Positions 8,702 to 17,017 of a stretch of 64,000 bases of DNA are shown here, piece by piece (the stretch's first letter is position 1; each line of letters begins with the position of its first letter). The stretch spans positions 156,791 through 220,790 of the forward strand of contig JAFEEF010000036.1 in the NCBI GenBank assembly GCA_018241265.1, written 5' to 3'. Both the position numbers and the translations under genes were made by a program. The notes beneath the pieces are model-generated. The model made no database searches and was not told where the DNA came from. It saw only the letters and a list, made by a program, of their open reading frames with translations. The stretch comes from Pseudomonadota bacterium (GTDB lineage: Bacteria > Pseudomonadota > Gammaproteobacteria > Burkholderiales > Burkholderiaceae_C).

Positions 8702-8905
8702 TCACAGCCACCAGCGCGCCGCCCGCACGACGAGGCAAGCCACGAAGCCGCAGAAGGCCAGCGTGGCGCCTCCGCTGCGCGGCTCGAAGCAGGCCCAGGC
8801 CAGACCGCCGCCCGCGCAGGCCAACGTCAGCCACGTCAGCAGACCCAGCACGCGCTGCACCAGGGCACGCTCGGCATGCGGCCGGCTCGTACGATCGATG
8901 TCCAT
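8702..8905 (-). CDS. Small two-helix membrane protein
   Basis: A possible 67-residue protein beginning MDIDRTSRPHAERALVQRV, followed by two hydrophobic stretches (LLTWLTLACAGGGLAWACF and ATLAFCGFVACLVVRAA) long enough to span the membrane as a hairpin. The charged N-terminus then hydrophobic hairpin looks like a genuine protein. No clear ribosome binding site is present, and a start at 8929 is an alternative. It lies downstream of rpoN and the small gene at 8959 on the same strand. No function can be proposed. Confidence 0.45.
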   Translation of the reverse strand: MDIDRTSRPHAERALVQRVLGLLTWLTLACAGGGLAWACFEPRSGGATLAFCGFVACLVVRAARWWL

Positions 8906-8958
8906 GAAGCACACGCCGCGAGGACGCATCGTCGCCAGTCTGCCGTCTCGGCCGTCCG

Positions 8959-9153
8959 TCAAGCCGGCGGCGCATCGGCCGCCGGCATCGTCGGCAGTTC
9001 GGCAGTCGACACCCGCTCGACGAGCGCACCGGCGCGCGCATGGTCGAGCACGCGGCGCGCCGCGTCGAGCTGCGCCTGCGTCAGCCCATGGTCCGCGACG
9101 CCGTGGATCACGTCGACCGGCTCGGCCGCATTGCTCGAAACATCCGCGTTCAT
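8959..9153 (-). CDS. Small protein downstream of rpoN
   Basis: A 64-residue soluble protein, unrecognised. It has a strong ribosome binding site (TGGAGG about 6 bases before the ATG at 9153) and starts 38 bases after the rpoN stop on the same strand, so it is likely the second gene of an rpoN transcript. A helical middle region (LTQAQLDAARRVLDHARAGALVE) is flanked by flexible Ala/Pro ends. It has no similarity that I can see to Hpf or PtsN, the proteins usually found downstream of rpoN. Confidence 0.6.
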   Translation of the reverse strand: MNADVSSNAAEPVDVIHGVADHGLTQAQLDAARRVLDHARAGALVERVSTAELPTMPAADAPPA

Positions 9154-9191
9154 GGCTGGACCTCCAGGATTGCCGCGTCGACCACGTCAAG

Positions 9192-10640
9192 TCAGGCCGC
9201 GCGCCGTTCGACGGCCTCGATGCGCAGTTGCTGCCGATACTTCGTCACCGTGCGCCGCGCCACCATGAAGCCCTGCTGCGCGAGCAGCCGGGCGATCTGC
9301 GCGTCGGACATCGGCCGGCCGGGCGCCTCGGCCTGGATCATGTCGCCGATCAGGCCGCGGATCGCGGTGCCCGAGAACTTGCCGCCGCTCGCCGTCGTCA
9401 TCGCGCGCGAGAAGAAATACTTCAGCTCGAGCACGCCGGCCGGCGTCGCCATGTACTTGTTGTTCGTCACGCGCGACACCGTCGACTCGTGCAGGCCGAC
9501 CTCCTCGGCGATCTCGCGCAGGCCGAGCGGACGCATCGCCAGCGGCCCGAGGTCGAAGAAGCGGCTCTGCCGCCGCACGATCGCCTGCGCGACGCCGAGG
9601 ATGGTCTGGAAGCGCTGCTCGACGTTGTGGACCGTCCAGCGCGCTTCGCGCAGGTGGGCCGCGAGATCGCCATGGCTCGCATCGCGATGGCGCGCGAACA
9701 TGTCGGCATAGACCTGGTTCATGCGCACGCGCGGCACGATCGCCGGATTGAGCGCCACGGTCCACTCGCGCCGCACCCGCTTCACGATCACGTCGGGCGT
9801 GATGTACTGGATCTGCGACGTGCCGTAGCGCCAGCCCGGCCGCGGGTCGAGACGGCGGATGCGATCGCAGGCCTGCCGCACGCGATCCTGCGACTCGTCG
9901 AGCAGCGCGGCGAGCTTGGGCACGTCGCGCGCCGCCAGCCGGTCGAGATGCGCGGTGATCATGCGCCGCGCGGTCTCGCGCAGCAGCGGGCACTCGATCG
10001 TCGGCAATTGCAGCAGCAGGCATTCGGCGACGTTGCGCGCCGCCACCCCGGCGGGCTCGAGCGATTGCACGCGCTTCAGCGCGATGCGCAGGTCGACGTT
10101 GGAGGGCCGCGGGTCCAGGCCGCTGCCTTCGGCCGCGTCGTCCAGCGACTGGCGCAGGTAGCCGTCGTCGTCGAGCGACTCGACGATCGCCCTCGCCAGC
10201 ACGAGGTCGCGCATCGGCAGCGGCAGCACGCTGAGCTGGGCGTGCAGATGGGCGCGCAAGGTCGCATCGACCGGCGTCAGGTCGAGCGCGCTGACCGCCT
10301 TGTCGCCCGCGGTACCCGACGGCATCGAGCCGTCGGCCAGCCAAGGGTCGCGCTCGCCGTCGGGCAGCGCGGCCGACGCCTGCGGATCGGCTTCGGACGG
10401 TTCGAGCGACGTGGCGTCGAACGCCGCGTCGGCCGATGCGGCCGCTGCCATTCCCGTCTCGCCGGCCGCCTCCGATGCTTCCTCGGGCTCCTCCTCCTCG
10501 AGGAAGGGATTGCGGCTCAGGACCGTCTGCAGCTCCTGGGCGAAGTCCAGCGAAGAGAGCTGGAGCAGGCGCACCGCGTGCTGCAGGCGCGGCGAAAGGG
10601 TAGCCTGTTGGCGGTGCTCGAGGCGATGGTTCGTCTGCAT
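9192..10640 (-). CDS. rpoN: RNA polymerase sigma-54 factor RpoN
   Basis: A 482-residue sigma-54 that directs RNA polymerase to -24/-12 promoters and needs AAA+ activators. Region I (RQQATLSPRLQHAVRLLQLSS) is at the N-terminus, followed by a long acidic, Ala-rich region II (about 48-120), the core-binding and DNA-binding domains, the helix-turn-helix (LGLREIAEEVGLHESTVSR) and the RpoN box ARRTVTKYRQQL near residue 461. The ATG at 10640 is chosen because region I begins there; an in-frame ATG at 10718 would add 26 unrelated residues. The usual neighbours lptB, hpf and ptsN are absent, so this may be a second rpoN copy. A sigma-54-dependent regulator lies 4 kb to the right. Confidence 0.95.
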   Translation of the reverse strand: MQTNHRLEHRQQATLSPRLQHAVRLLQLSSLDFAQELQTVLSRNPFLEEEEPEEASEAAGETGMAAAASADAAFDATSLEPSEADPQASAALPDGERDPWLADGSMPSGTAGDKAVSALDLTPVDATLRAHLHAQLSVLPLPMRDLVLARAIVESLDDDGYLRQSLDDAAEGSGLDPRPSNVDLRIALKRVQSLEPAGVAARNVAECLLLQLPTIECPLLRETARRMITAHLDRLAARDVPKLAALLDESQDRVRQACDRIRRLDPRPGWRYGTSQIQYITPDVIVKRVRREWTVALNPAIVPRVRMNQVYADMFARHRDASHGDLAAHLREARWTVHNVEQRFQTILGVAQAIVRRQSRFFDLGPLAMRPLGLREIAEEVGLHESTVSRVTNNKYMATPAGVLELKYFFSRAMTTASGGKFSGTAIRGLIGDMIQAEAPGRPMSDAQIARLLAQQGFMVARRTVTKYRQQLRIEAVERRAA

Positions 10641-10876
10641 GGAATCGGCGTTGGCGACGTCCGCCTGCGCGCCTCGCCGCAAGCCCGTCGTGGACTGGAA
10701 CGGAAGGTGCGAACGCAACTCACGTGCCGCCGACCGGCCGCCGTTGCAGCCTCTTACAACGACAACGGAGCAACCGGGCGTCGCGTCGAAAAGCGGCGAT
10801 CGCCTGCGCCGGCGCTAAGGCCTGGTCGGCCGGCGTCGTCCATGCCGAACGGACTATCCTGCTGCACGATTTACCG

Positions 10877-12064
10877 ATGACCATGATGCGACCGCTTGCC
10901 GTGTTCGGCGCCACCGTTGCCGCGACCGCATGGCTGCTCTCGCGGATGGCCCGCAGCGGCCGCGCGGCCGAGCCTGCCGTTCCATCGGATGAAGCCGATG
11001 CGCTGCGCTCCTTGCTGGCGGCGCAGCAGGAGGCGCGGCGCGATGCCGAGAGCGTGAAACAGGCGCTCGACGAGTTGCTCCACACCCTGGGCCACGACTT
11101 GCGCACGCCGCTGGGTGCGCTGGTCTCGGCGACCGACGTGCTGAAGCAGGCCGAGCCCGATTCGCCGCTGGTGCCGAAAGCGCTCGCGATCGTCTCGCGC
11201 CAGACGTCCGTCCTTTCGGACATGGTCGCCACCGCGCTCGATGTGGCAGGCGTCGTTGCCGGCAGCGCGCCACTGCGGCGTCAGCCTGCCGACCTCGCAC
11301 GGCTCGTCGACGATGCGCTGGCGGCGCTGCCGGATGTCGAGCGAGCGCGCCTGCGCGTCGAGCGGCTGGAGGCCGTGCCGGTCGACGCCGACACGGCGCA
11401 TCTCGGTCGTGTCGTCTCGTATCTGCTCGGGCGCGCGTTGCGCGGCGTACGACGCGACGCCGTGCCGGAGATCGCACTGCAGCGCGCCGCCGACGAGGCC
11501 GTGCTGACGGTCATGCTGCACGACGCCGCCGATCGCGCGCCGGCGTCCGGACGCGGCCTCGCGCTGGCGCGGCGCATTGCAGCGCTGCACGGCGGCTCGC
11601 TGGGCGTCGAGGCGACATCGGCCGGCCCCGCGCTGGCGCTGCACCTGCCCGCGCTCGATGCGCGAGGAACCCCCCACGCCGCGACCGCACCGGCGACGAC
11701 GCGTCGCGCGGCGTCGCGCTCGATCGTCGTCGTCGATGCAGCCGGCGCGGCGGCGATGCTCGAGGCGCGTCTCATCGCTGCAGGCCACGAGGTGCGCAGC
11801 GCCCACGACGGAGCGGCCGGACTTGCCTTGATCTCGCGCGCACGACCGGATGTCGCGATCGTCGGGCTCGATGCCGCAGACATCGATGCGATCGGCCTGG
11901 CACGGCGGGCACGTGCCGCCGGCTATCCGGGGCTGATGGTGGCAACCGCCGACGCGGCGCAAGCGCCGGACCTGCGCACCCTGGAGCGTGCCGGCTTCGA
12001 CGCGCGCCTCGACCGGCCGCTCGACCTCGAACGGCTGCACGCGCTGGCATCGACACATCTCTGA
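10877..12064 (+). CDS. Degenerate membrane-anchored hybrid histidine kinase
   Basis: A 395-residue protein with one N-terminal membrane helix (about 7-22), a coiled linker, a HisKA-like domain with an intact H-box (LGHDLRTPLG, His73), an ATPase-like domain and a C-terminal receiver-like domain. The ATP-binding part lacks both N-box asparagines (Tyr182 and Arg186 in their place) and a DxGxG motif. The receiver lacks the phospho-acceptor Asp (Gly330 at that place) and the conserved Lys (Arg380). It is therefore probably catalytically impaired and may act as a scaffold or phosphotransfer regulator. Divergent from rpoN. Its stop lies inside a triplicated 15-bp repeat. Confidence 0.75.
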   Translation: MTMMRPLAVFGATVAATAWLLSRMARSGRAAEPAVPSDEADALRSLLAAQQEARRDAESVKQALDELLHTLGHDLRTPLGALVSATDVLKQAEPDSPLVPKALAIVSRQTSVLSDMVATALDVAGVVAGSAPLRRQPADLARLVDDALAALPDVERARLRVERLEAVPVDADTAHLGRVVSYLLGRALRGVRRDAVPEIALQRAADEAVLTVMLHDAADRAPASGRGLALARRIAALHGGSLGVEATSAGPALALHLPALDARGTPHAATAPATTRRAASRSIVVVDAAGAAAMLEARLIAAGHEVRSAHDGAAGLALISRARPDVAIVGLDAADIDAIGLARRARAAGYPGLMVATADAAQAPDLRTLERAGFDARLDRPLDLERLHALASTHL

Positions 12065-12097
12065 GCAACACATCTCTGAGCAACACATCTCTGAGCA
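12053..12097. repeat. Three perfect tandem copies of a 15-bp unit
   Basis: The unit ACACATCTCTGAGCA occurs at 12053-12067, 12068-12082 and 12083-12097 without mismatch. It covers the 3' end of the degenerate kinase gene. As the unit is five codons long, each copy supplies the same in-frame TGA, so gain or loss of copies would not change the protein. The unit sits 62 bases before the next gene and may affect its leader. It is lower in GC than the surroundings. Confidence 0.9.
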
Positions 12098-12158
12098 ATA
12101 CGGGCATTGCGCTTGCCGTGCGTACGGATTCGAGTCCGCAGGCCGCCGTACCGTACCC

Positions 12159-13358
12159 ATGCGCATCGCCTATGTCACCGAAACCTATCCGCCCGAGACC
12201 AATGGCGTCGCACTGACCGCCGCGCGTACCGTGGAGCATCTGCGCCGCGCCGGCCATGCGGTGCTGTTGGTGCGGCCGCGACAGGCGGGCGAGCCCGTAG
12301 GCGATACCGCCGACGAATGGCGCAGCTTCGGCGTGCCGTTGCCGCTCTATCCCGACGTGCGCTTCGGCCTCGCGCGGCGCGCTGCGCTGGCGCGGCGTTT
12401 CGAAGCCGCCGCGATCGAGCTGGTCCATGTCGCGACACCCGGCCCCTTGGCCTGGGCCGCGACGGCCGCGGCGCACCGCCTGCACCTGCCGGCGACGTCG
12501 GACTTCCGCACCCGCTTCGATTGCTACAGCCGCTACTACGGCCTCGGCTGGGCCGAACCGCTGGTGCGCAACGCATTGCGCAAGCTGCACAACCGCGGCT
12601 GCCGGACCTTCGTACCGACCGAGGGCTTGCGGATGCTGCTCGCCCGCCACGGCTATGCGCGGCTCGAGGTGCTGGGTCGCGGCGTCGATACCGCCCGGTT
12701 CGATCCGGTGCGCCGCTCGGCGGCCCTGCGCGGGCGCTGGGGCGTCGGCCTGGCGCCGGTCCTGCTGTATGCCGGACGGCTGGCGGCCGAGAAGAACGTC
12801 GGGCTGGCCTTGCGTGCCTTCGAGGCCGCGCGCCGCGAAGTGCCCGACCTGCGCATGGTGGTCGTGGGCGACGGCCCGGCGCGCGCGGCACTGCAACGTG
12901 CTCATCCCGATGCGGTCTTCGCCGGCATGCAGCGCGGGGCTGCCTTGGCCGAGCACTATGCATCGGCCGATGTCTTCGTGTTCCCTAGCCTCACCGACAC
13001 GTTCGGCAACGTGGTGCTGGAGGCGCTGGCGTCGGGGCTGCCGGTCGTCGCCTACGCGGAGGCCGCCGCGGCCGAGCACGTGCGCGACGGCATCAGCGGC
13101 CGCCTCGCGACTCCGGGCGACGAGGCCGGCTTCATGGCGGCCTGCATCGACCTGGCGCATCGGATACCGCCCACGATGCCGGGCGAGGCGCGCGCAGCGG
13201 CGCTCGCGGCACGCTGGGACAGCGTCCTCGCGGCCTTCGAGCACGCGCTCGAAGCGACCTTGCGGGCCTGGCGCGGAGGCACGACGCCGGCCCCGCGCGG
13301 GAACGAACCTTGCCGAAGCGCGACATCGGGCCGCGACGGCCTGCGGGAGACGCCATGA
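12159..13358 (+). CDS. GT4-family glycosyltransferase
   Basis: A 399-residue cytoplasmic glycosyltransferase of the GT-B fold, resembling alpha-mannosyltransferases of the MgtA/PimB group. The N-terminal half shows MRIAYVTETYPPETNGVA, HVATPGPLAWAATAAA and SDFRTRFDCYSRYYG. The C-terminal half has LLYAGRLAAEKNVGLALRAF and FPSLTDTFGNVVLEALASG, the nucleotide-sugar binding motif, in which the usual first Glu of EX7E is Thr or Asp. The ATG at 12159 matches the family N-terminus. The stop overlaps the next start by 4 bases. The acceptor could be a lipid or polysaccharide of the envelope; the donor is not determinable here. Confidence 0.88.
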   Translation: MRIAYVTETYPPETNGVALTAARTVEHLRRAGHAVLLVRPRQAGEPVGDTADEWRSFGVPLPLYPDVRFGLARRAALARRFEAAAIELVHVATPGPLAWAATAAAHRLHLPATSDFRTRFDCYSRYYGLGWAEPLVRNALRKLHNRGCRTFVPTEGLRMLLARHGYARLEVLGRGVDTARFDPVRRSAALRGRWGVGLAPVLLYAGRLAAEKNVGLALRAFEAARREVPDLRMVVVGDGPARAALQRAHPDAVFAGMQRGAALAEHYASADVFVFPSLTDTFGNVVLEALASGLPVVAYAEAAAAEHVRDGISGRLATPGDEAGFMAACIDLAHRIPPTMPGEARAAALAARWDSVLAAFEHALEATLRAWRGGTTPAPRGNEPCRSATSGRDGLRETP

Positions 13359-13576
13359 GTTCCGTTTCGCACACCGCACGCATCAACCATCCGCTGGCCA
13401 CGCGGTCGGCCGAAGGTCTGCGCGTGACGATACCGCCGGGGCCTTGCCTGATCGAGCAGATCGACAGCGGCCACGCCGACGTCGTCTGGGGCAAGTCCGG
13501 AGAGAACTCGGCCGTCGTCGAACTGCAGGAGATCGCATCGGCCGAGCGCAAGGGCGATCTGGTACTGCTCGACTGA
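13355..13576 (+). CDS. Small hypothetical protein between glycosyltransferase and permease
   Basis: A 73-residue soluble protein, unrecognised. The ATG overlaps the glycosyltransferase stop (ATGA), and its own stop TGA overlaps the ATG of the AI-2E permease gene (TGATG). The three genes therefore form a tightly coupled operon. The sequence is predicted mostly beta (LRVTIPPGPCLIEQIDSG, SAVVELQEIA). The tight coupling is the main evidence that it is real; there is no functional clue. Confidence 0.65.
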   Translation: MSSVSHTARINHPLATRSAEGLRVTIPPGPCLIEQIDSGHADVVWGKSGENSAVVELQEIASAERKGDLVLLD

Positions 13577-14679
13577 TGCGCTCTGCACCGCGGCATTCGA
13601 CCGACGAGACGCACGCCTCGGCACCGCTGCCGGTCGTGGTGCCGCTGCCGCGCCGGCCGGTCGCCGCCGCGACGCAGCGGGCGATGTCGGGTCTCGTGCT
13701 GTTCGCCGCGCTGTGGTGGCTGCATGAAGCGCACGCCTTCGTCGTGCCGCTCGTCTTCGCGGCCGTGCTGGCATTGGTGCTGGCGCCCCCGCTCGATCGC
13801 CTGCACCGCCGCGGCCTGCCCGATGCGATCGGCGCGGCGCTGCTGCTGGTCGGACTGCTGGCGGCGCTCGGCGGCGCCGGCTGGCTGGTGCTGCGCGCGC
13901 TGCCGCCATGGGCCGGAGATGCCGACGCGGTGGCGCGTCTCGTCCATCCGCTGCACGGCGCACTCGCCGCCCTGCTGCCGGCGCGCATCGCCGAGACGCG
14001 CATCGATGCCGAGCTGACGCGCCAGGTCGAAGCGCTGCGCGCGATGCTCGTCGAGAGCGCGCCGCGCGTCGCCTTGCAGACGGTCTCGACGCTCGTGCTG
14101 CTCTACTTCATGCTTGCCGGCCAGCGTGCGCTGGTGGCACGAGCCGTGGCGCCGCTGGCGGCACGGCGGCGCGTCGAGGTGCTCGCGATACTGCGCGACG
14201 CGAGCCGTGACAGCGCCCGCTTCGTCGGCGCGCTCGCGTTGATCTATGCCGGCGTCGGCATCCTGACCGGCATCGCGCTCGCCGCGCTCGGCCTGCCCGC
14301 CGCGGCACTCTGGGGCGTGCTGGCATTCGGACTGAGCTTCGTCTCCTACCTCGGGCCGGCGGCGATGGTCGCGGCGCTGCTGCTCGCCGGATCGGCACAC
14401 GCCGGTGCCAGCGTGATGGCCCTCGCACCGGCCGCCGTGTTCCTGACGTTGCACGCGATCGACTCCAACTTCGTCAGCCCGGCGTTCGTCGGGCGTCAGC
14501 TCGCATTGAGCCCGGTCGCGGTGCTCGCCGCGGTGTTGCTCTTCGGCTGGCTGTGGGGGCTCGCCGGCGCATTGATCGCGGTGCCGCTGCTCGTCGCGGC
14601 ACGTGCGCTGCTGCGCCGCAGGCATCACCTGCGCTGGCTGCACGACTGCATCACGCCGGCTTCGATCCGTCGTCGTTAG
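13576..14679 (+). CDS. AI-2E family permease (PerM/YhhT-like)
   Basis: A 367-residue polytopic inner-membrane protein of the AI-2E transporter/PerM family, whose members export or exchange varied solutes. The family pattern is clear: paired N-terminal helices (LVLFAALWWLHEA, VPLVFAAVLALVLAPPLDRL), a large central amphipathic region, then GVLAFGLSFVSYLGP, LHAIDSNFVSPAFVGRQLALSP and GALIAVPLLVAARALL. Length is typical. It is the third gene of the glycosyltransferase operon. The substrate is unknown; most homologues are not proven autoinducer transporters. Confidence 0.85.
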   Translation: MRSAPRHSTDETHASAPLPVVVPLPRRPVAAATQRAMSGLVLFAALWWLHEAHAFVVPLVFAAVLALVLAPPLDRLHRRGLPDAIGAALLLVGLLAALGGAGWLVLRALPPWAGDADAVARLVHPLHGALAALLPARIAETRIDAELTRQVEALRAMLVESAPRVALQTVSTLVLLYFMLAGQRALVARAVAPLAARRRVEVLAILRDASRDSARFVGALALIYAGVGILTGIALAALGLPAAALWGVLAFGLSFVSYLGPAAMVAALLLAGSAHAGASVMALAPAAVFLTLHAIDSNFVSPAFVGRQLALSPVAVLAAVLLFGWLWGLAGALIAVPLLVAARALLRRRHHLRWLHDCITPASIRRR

Positions 14680-14903
14680 GGCATCACGTCACTCGACACG
14701 CGTGCCTGCCGACGCGGCCGGGCGTCGCACTTCAGCGCGCTTGCTGGTGCGCTCGCCCGGCCGGTCGCCGTTTCCCTGAGCACGCCGGGCCCGGCAATCG
14801 CCGTGCCCATCGACCCGCCGTCGGACAACTCCTACGACGCCTTGCAAGCCCGTCGCGTTGCGCCGGGGCGGACCCGCGCGCTATTCTTGCCAAGTCGAAA
14901 TTC

Positions 14904-14918
14904 CGGTAAACCTTACCG
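14904..14918. promoter_or_regulatory. Perfect 6-bp inverted repeat before the sigma-54 regulator gene
   Basis: CGGTAA-ACC-TTACCG lies 19 bases before the ATG at 14938 and just upstream of the GGGGAG ribosome binding site. It could be an operator half-site pair or a small leader hairpin. It stands out because the surrounding 250 bases are otherwise GC-rich and featureless. I cannot assign a regulator. Confidence 0.35.
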
Positions 14919-14937
14919 AGCGGGGAGCGGCGCGCCG

Positions 14938-16320
14938 ATGAGCCATGCGTTGATCGTCGAGGACGACCGGGACTCCGCGCAGATGATGGCCGCGCTGGTG
15001 GCGGGCGAGCATTTCACCGTCGCCACGGCCGGCAGCCTGCAGGAAGCCCGGCGCCAGCTTGCGCTGCAGCCGCCCGACCTCGTGCTGCTCGACCTGCGGC
15101 TGCCCGACGGCAGCGGCATGGACCTGTTCCAGGAGCAGGAGCTGATCGCGCATTCGGAGGTCGTGCTGATCACCGGCCATGCGAGCCTCGACACGTCGAT
15201 CCAGGCGCTGCGCTTCGGCGCGGCCGACTACCTCGTCAAGCCGATCCGCCATCAGCAGCTCCAGGGCATCCTCTCGCGCCTGATGCCGCCGGCCAAGATC
15301 AAGGCCGAGATCGCGACCTTGCGGCAAGCCTGGGAGCGCAGCGGCCATTTCGGCGAGCTGTGGGGCAAGTCGGAATCGATGCAGCGCGTCTACGAGCAGA
15401 TCTCGCGCGTCGCCGGCACGTCGGTGTCGGTGCTCATCTCGGGCGAAAGCGGCACCGGCAAGGAGGTCGTCGCACGCACCGTGCACGACCTGAGCCGGCG
15501 CCGCAAGCAGCCTTTCCTCGCGGTCAACTGCGGCGCGATCTCGCCCAACCTGATCGAGAGCGAGATCTTCGGCCACGAGAAGGGCAGCTTCACCGGCGCC
15601 GACCGCCAGCACCTCGGCTTCTTCGAGCGCGCGCACGGCGGCACGCTGTTCCTCGACGAGATCACCGAGATGCCGATGGAGCTGCAGGTCAAGCTGCTGC
15701 GGGTGCTGGAGACCGGTGTCTTCATGCGCGTCGGCTCGACGCAGACGCAGACCGCCGACGTGCGCGTCGTGGCTGCGACGAACCGCTCGCCGGATGCCGC
15801 GGTGGCCGCCGGTCAGCTGCGCGAAGATCTGTACTACCGGCTCAACGTCTTCCCGATCACGCTGCCGCCGCTGCGCGAGCGGCCCGAGGACATCGCGCTG
15901 CTCGCCGAGCACTTCCTGCACGGCATCGCCGAGCGCGAAGGCGAGCGCAAGCGCTTCGCGCCGGAAGCGCTCGCGAAGCTGCAACGCTATCGCTGGAAGG
16001 GCAACGTGCGCGAGCTGCGCAACGTGGTCCAGCGTGCCTACGTGATGGCGAGCGGCGACAGCATCACCGACGAATGGCTGCCGCTCGAACCCGGCAACGC
16101 CGCAGCGGCCGTTGCGACGACTGCCGGCGCGCCCGCGATCACGGTGCCGCTGGGGATGTCGCTGGCCGCGGCCGAGCGGCTGCTCATCGAGGCCACGCTC
16201 GAGCATTGCGACCGCCACAAGGAGCGTACCGCGGCAGTCCTGGGCGTCAGCATGAAGACGCTCTACAACCGGTTGAAGGAATACGCGAGCGATCGGCCGG
16301 ACGACTCCGGTTCGGCCTGA
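14938..16320 (+). CDS. Sigma-54-dependent response regulator (NtrC type)
   Basis: A 460-residue regulator: receiver domain (about 3-115, phospho-acceptor Asp52, Lys101), AAA+ domain (about 140-370) with Walker A GESGTGKE at 169-176, Walker B LFLDE at 237-241 and the sigma-54 contact loop GSFTGA at 216-221, then a Fis-type helix-turn-helix ending in LGVSMKTLYNRLKEY. The contact loop has Ser in place of the usual Ala of GAFTGA. Once phosphorylated it should oligomerise and open sigma-54 promoters, which fits the rpoN gene at 9192. No cognate kinase gene adjoins it. GGGGAG precedes the ATG at 14938, where the receiver begins. Confidence 0.93.
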   Translation: MSHALIVEDDRDSAQMMAALVAGEHFTVATAGSLQEARRQLALQPPDLVLLDLRLPDGSGMDLFQEQELIAHSEVVLITGHASLDTSIQALRFGAADYLVKPIRHQQLQGILSRLMPPAKIKAEIATLRQAWERSGHFGELWGKSESMQRVYEQISRVAGTSVSVLISGESGTGKEVVARTVHDLSRRRKQPFLAVNCGAISPNLIESEIFGHEKGSFTGADRQHLGFFERAHGGTLFLDEITEMPMELQVKLLRVLETGVFMRVGSTQTQTADVRVVAATNRSPDAAVAAGQLREDLYYRLNVFPITLPPLRERPEDIALLAEHFLHGIAEREGERKRFAPEALAKLQRYRWKGNVRELRNVVQRAYVMASGDSITDEWLPLEPGNAAAAVATTAGAPAITVPLGMSLAAAERLLIEATLEHCDRHKERTAAVLGVSMKTLYNRLKEYASDRPDDSGSA

Positions 16321-16387
16321 TCCGCCACCGGCCGGGAACGGTGTTTGCCTAGTGTATGCAGGCCAGCACCACCGAGTCTCCCGCGCC

Positions 16388-17017
16388 ATGAATCCAGCCC
16401 GGCCCGCCGAAGGGTCGCAGCGTCGTACGCCGATGGCTGCGGCCGCACTGCGGCAAGACGCGTCGCCGCGCGATGCGCCGGATGCCGTGCCGCCATCCGC
16501 ACCGGCCGCCCTGACCTGGCGCGAGCGCGAACTCGCGTGGCTGCTCGTGCTGCATCGGACCGCCGAACGGCGCGGCGTCGAGGCGTTCTTCGTCATCGTC
16601 AGCCGCCTCGGCGACGGCCTGGGCTGGATCTTCGTGGTGCTGCTGCTGCCGCTGGTGTCGACGTCGGGCCTCGCCTGCGCGCTGCGCATGGCGGGCGTCG
16701 GGCTCGTCAACGTCGTCGTCTACGTCGCGCTGAAGCGCAGCGTCGCACGACCTCGGCCATTCATCGCGCACGAGCACGTGCGCGAATGCACGCCCGCGCT
16801 CGACCGCTACAGCTTTCCGAGCGGCCACACGATGCATGCGGTGGCGTTCACCGTCGTGCTGGCCGAATACTTCCCGATCGCAGCCGCATTGGCCGCGACC
16901 TACGCGTTGCTGGTGTCGGCATCGCGCCTCGTGCTCGGCCTGCACTATCCGAGCGACGTCGTGATCGGCGCGGCGATCGGCGCGATCACCGCGAGCGCGA
17001 TGTTCTCGCTGTTCTGA
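16388..17017 (+). CDS. PAP2-family membrane phosphatase
   Basis: A 209-residue integral membrane phosphatase of the type-2 phosphatidic acid phosphatase family, acting on lipid or undecaprenyl pyrophosphates at the periplasmic face. The three active-site motifs are complete: KRSVARPRP, PSGH (in SFPSGHTMHA) and SRLVLGLHYPSD. About five hydrophobic helices are visible. The ATG at 16388 is chosen over one at 16352, giving a charged N-terminus of normal length. The 3' end overlaps the convergent deacetylase gene by 32 bases. With the surrounding glycosyltransferases it suggests envelope glycolipid recycling. Confidence 0.88.
   Translation: MNPARPAEGSQRRTPMAAAALRQDASPRDAPDAVPPSAPAALTWRERELAWLLVLHRTAERRGVEAFFVIVSRLGDGLGWIFVVLLLPLVSTSGLACALRMAGVGLVNVVVYVALKRSVARPRPFIAHEHVRECTPALDRYSFPSGHTMHAVAFTVVLAEYFPIAAALAATYALLVSASRLVLGLHYPSDVVIGAAIGAITASAMFSLF

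Noticed and set aside
12053-12097. Tandem repeats considered as a CRISPR remnant.
   Set aside because: The 15-bp units are contiguous with no spacers, and there are no cas genes.
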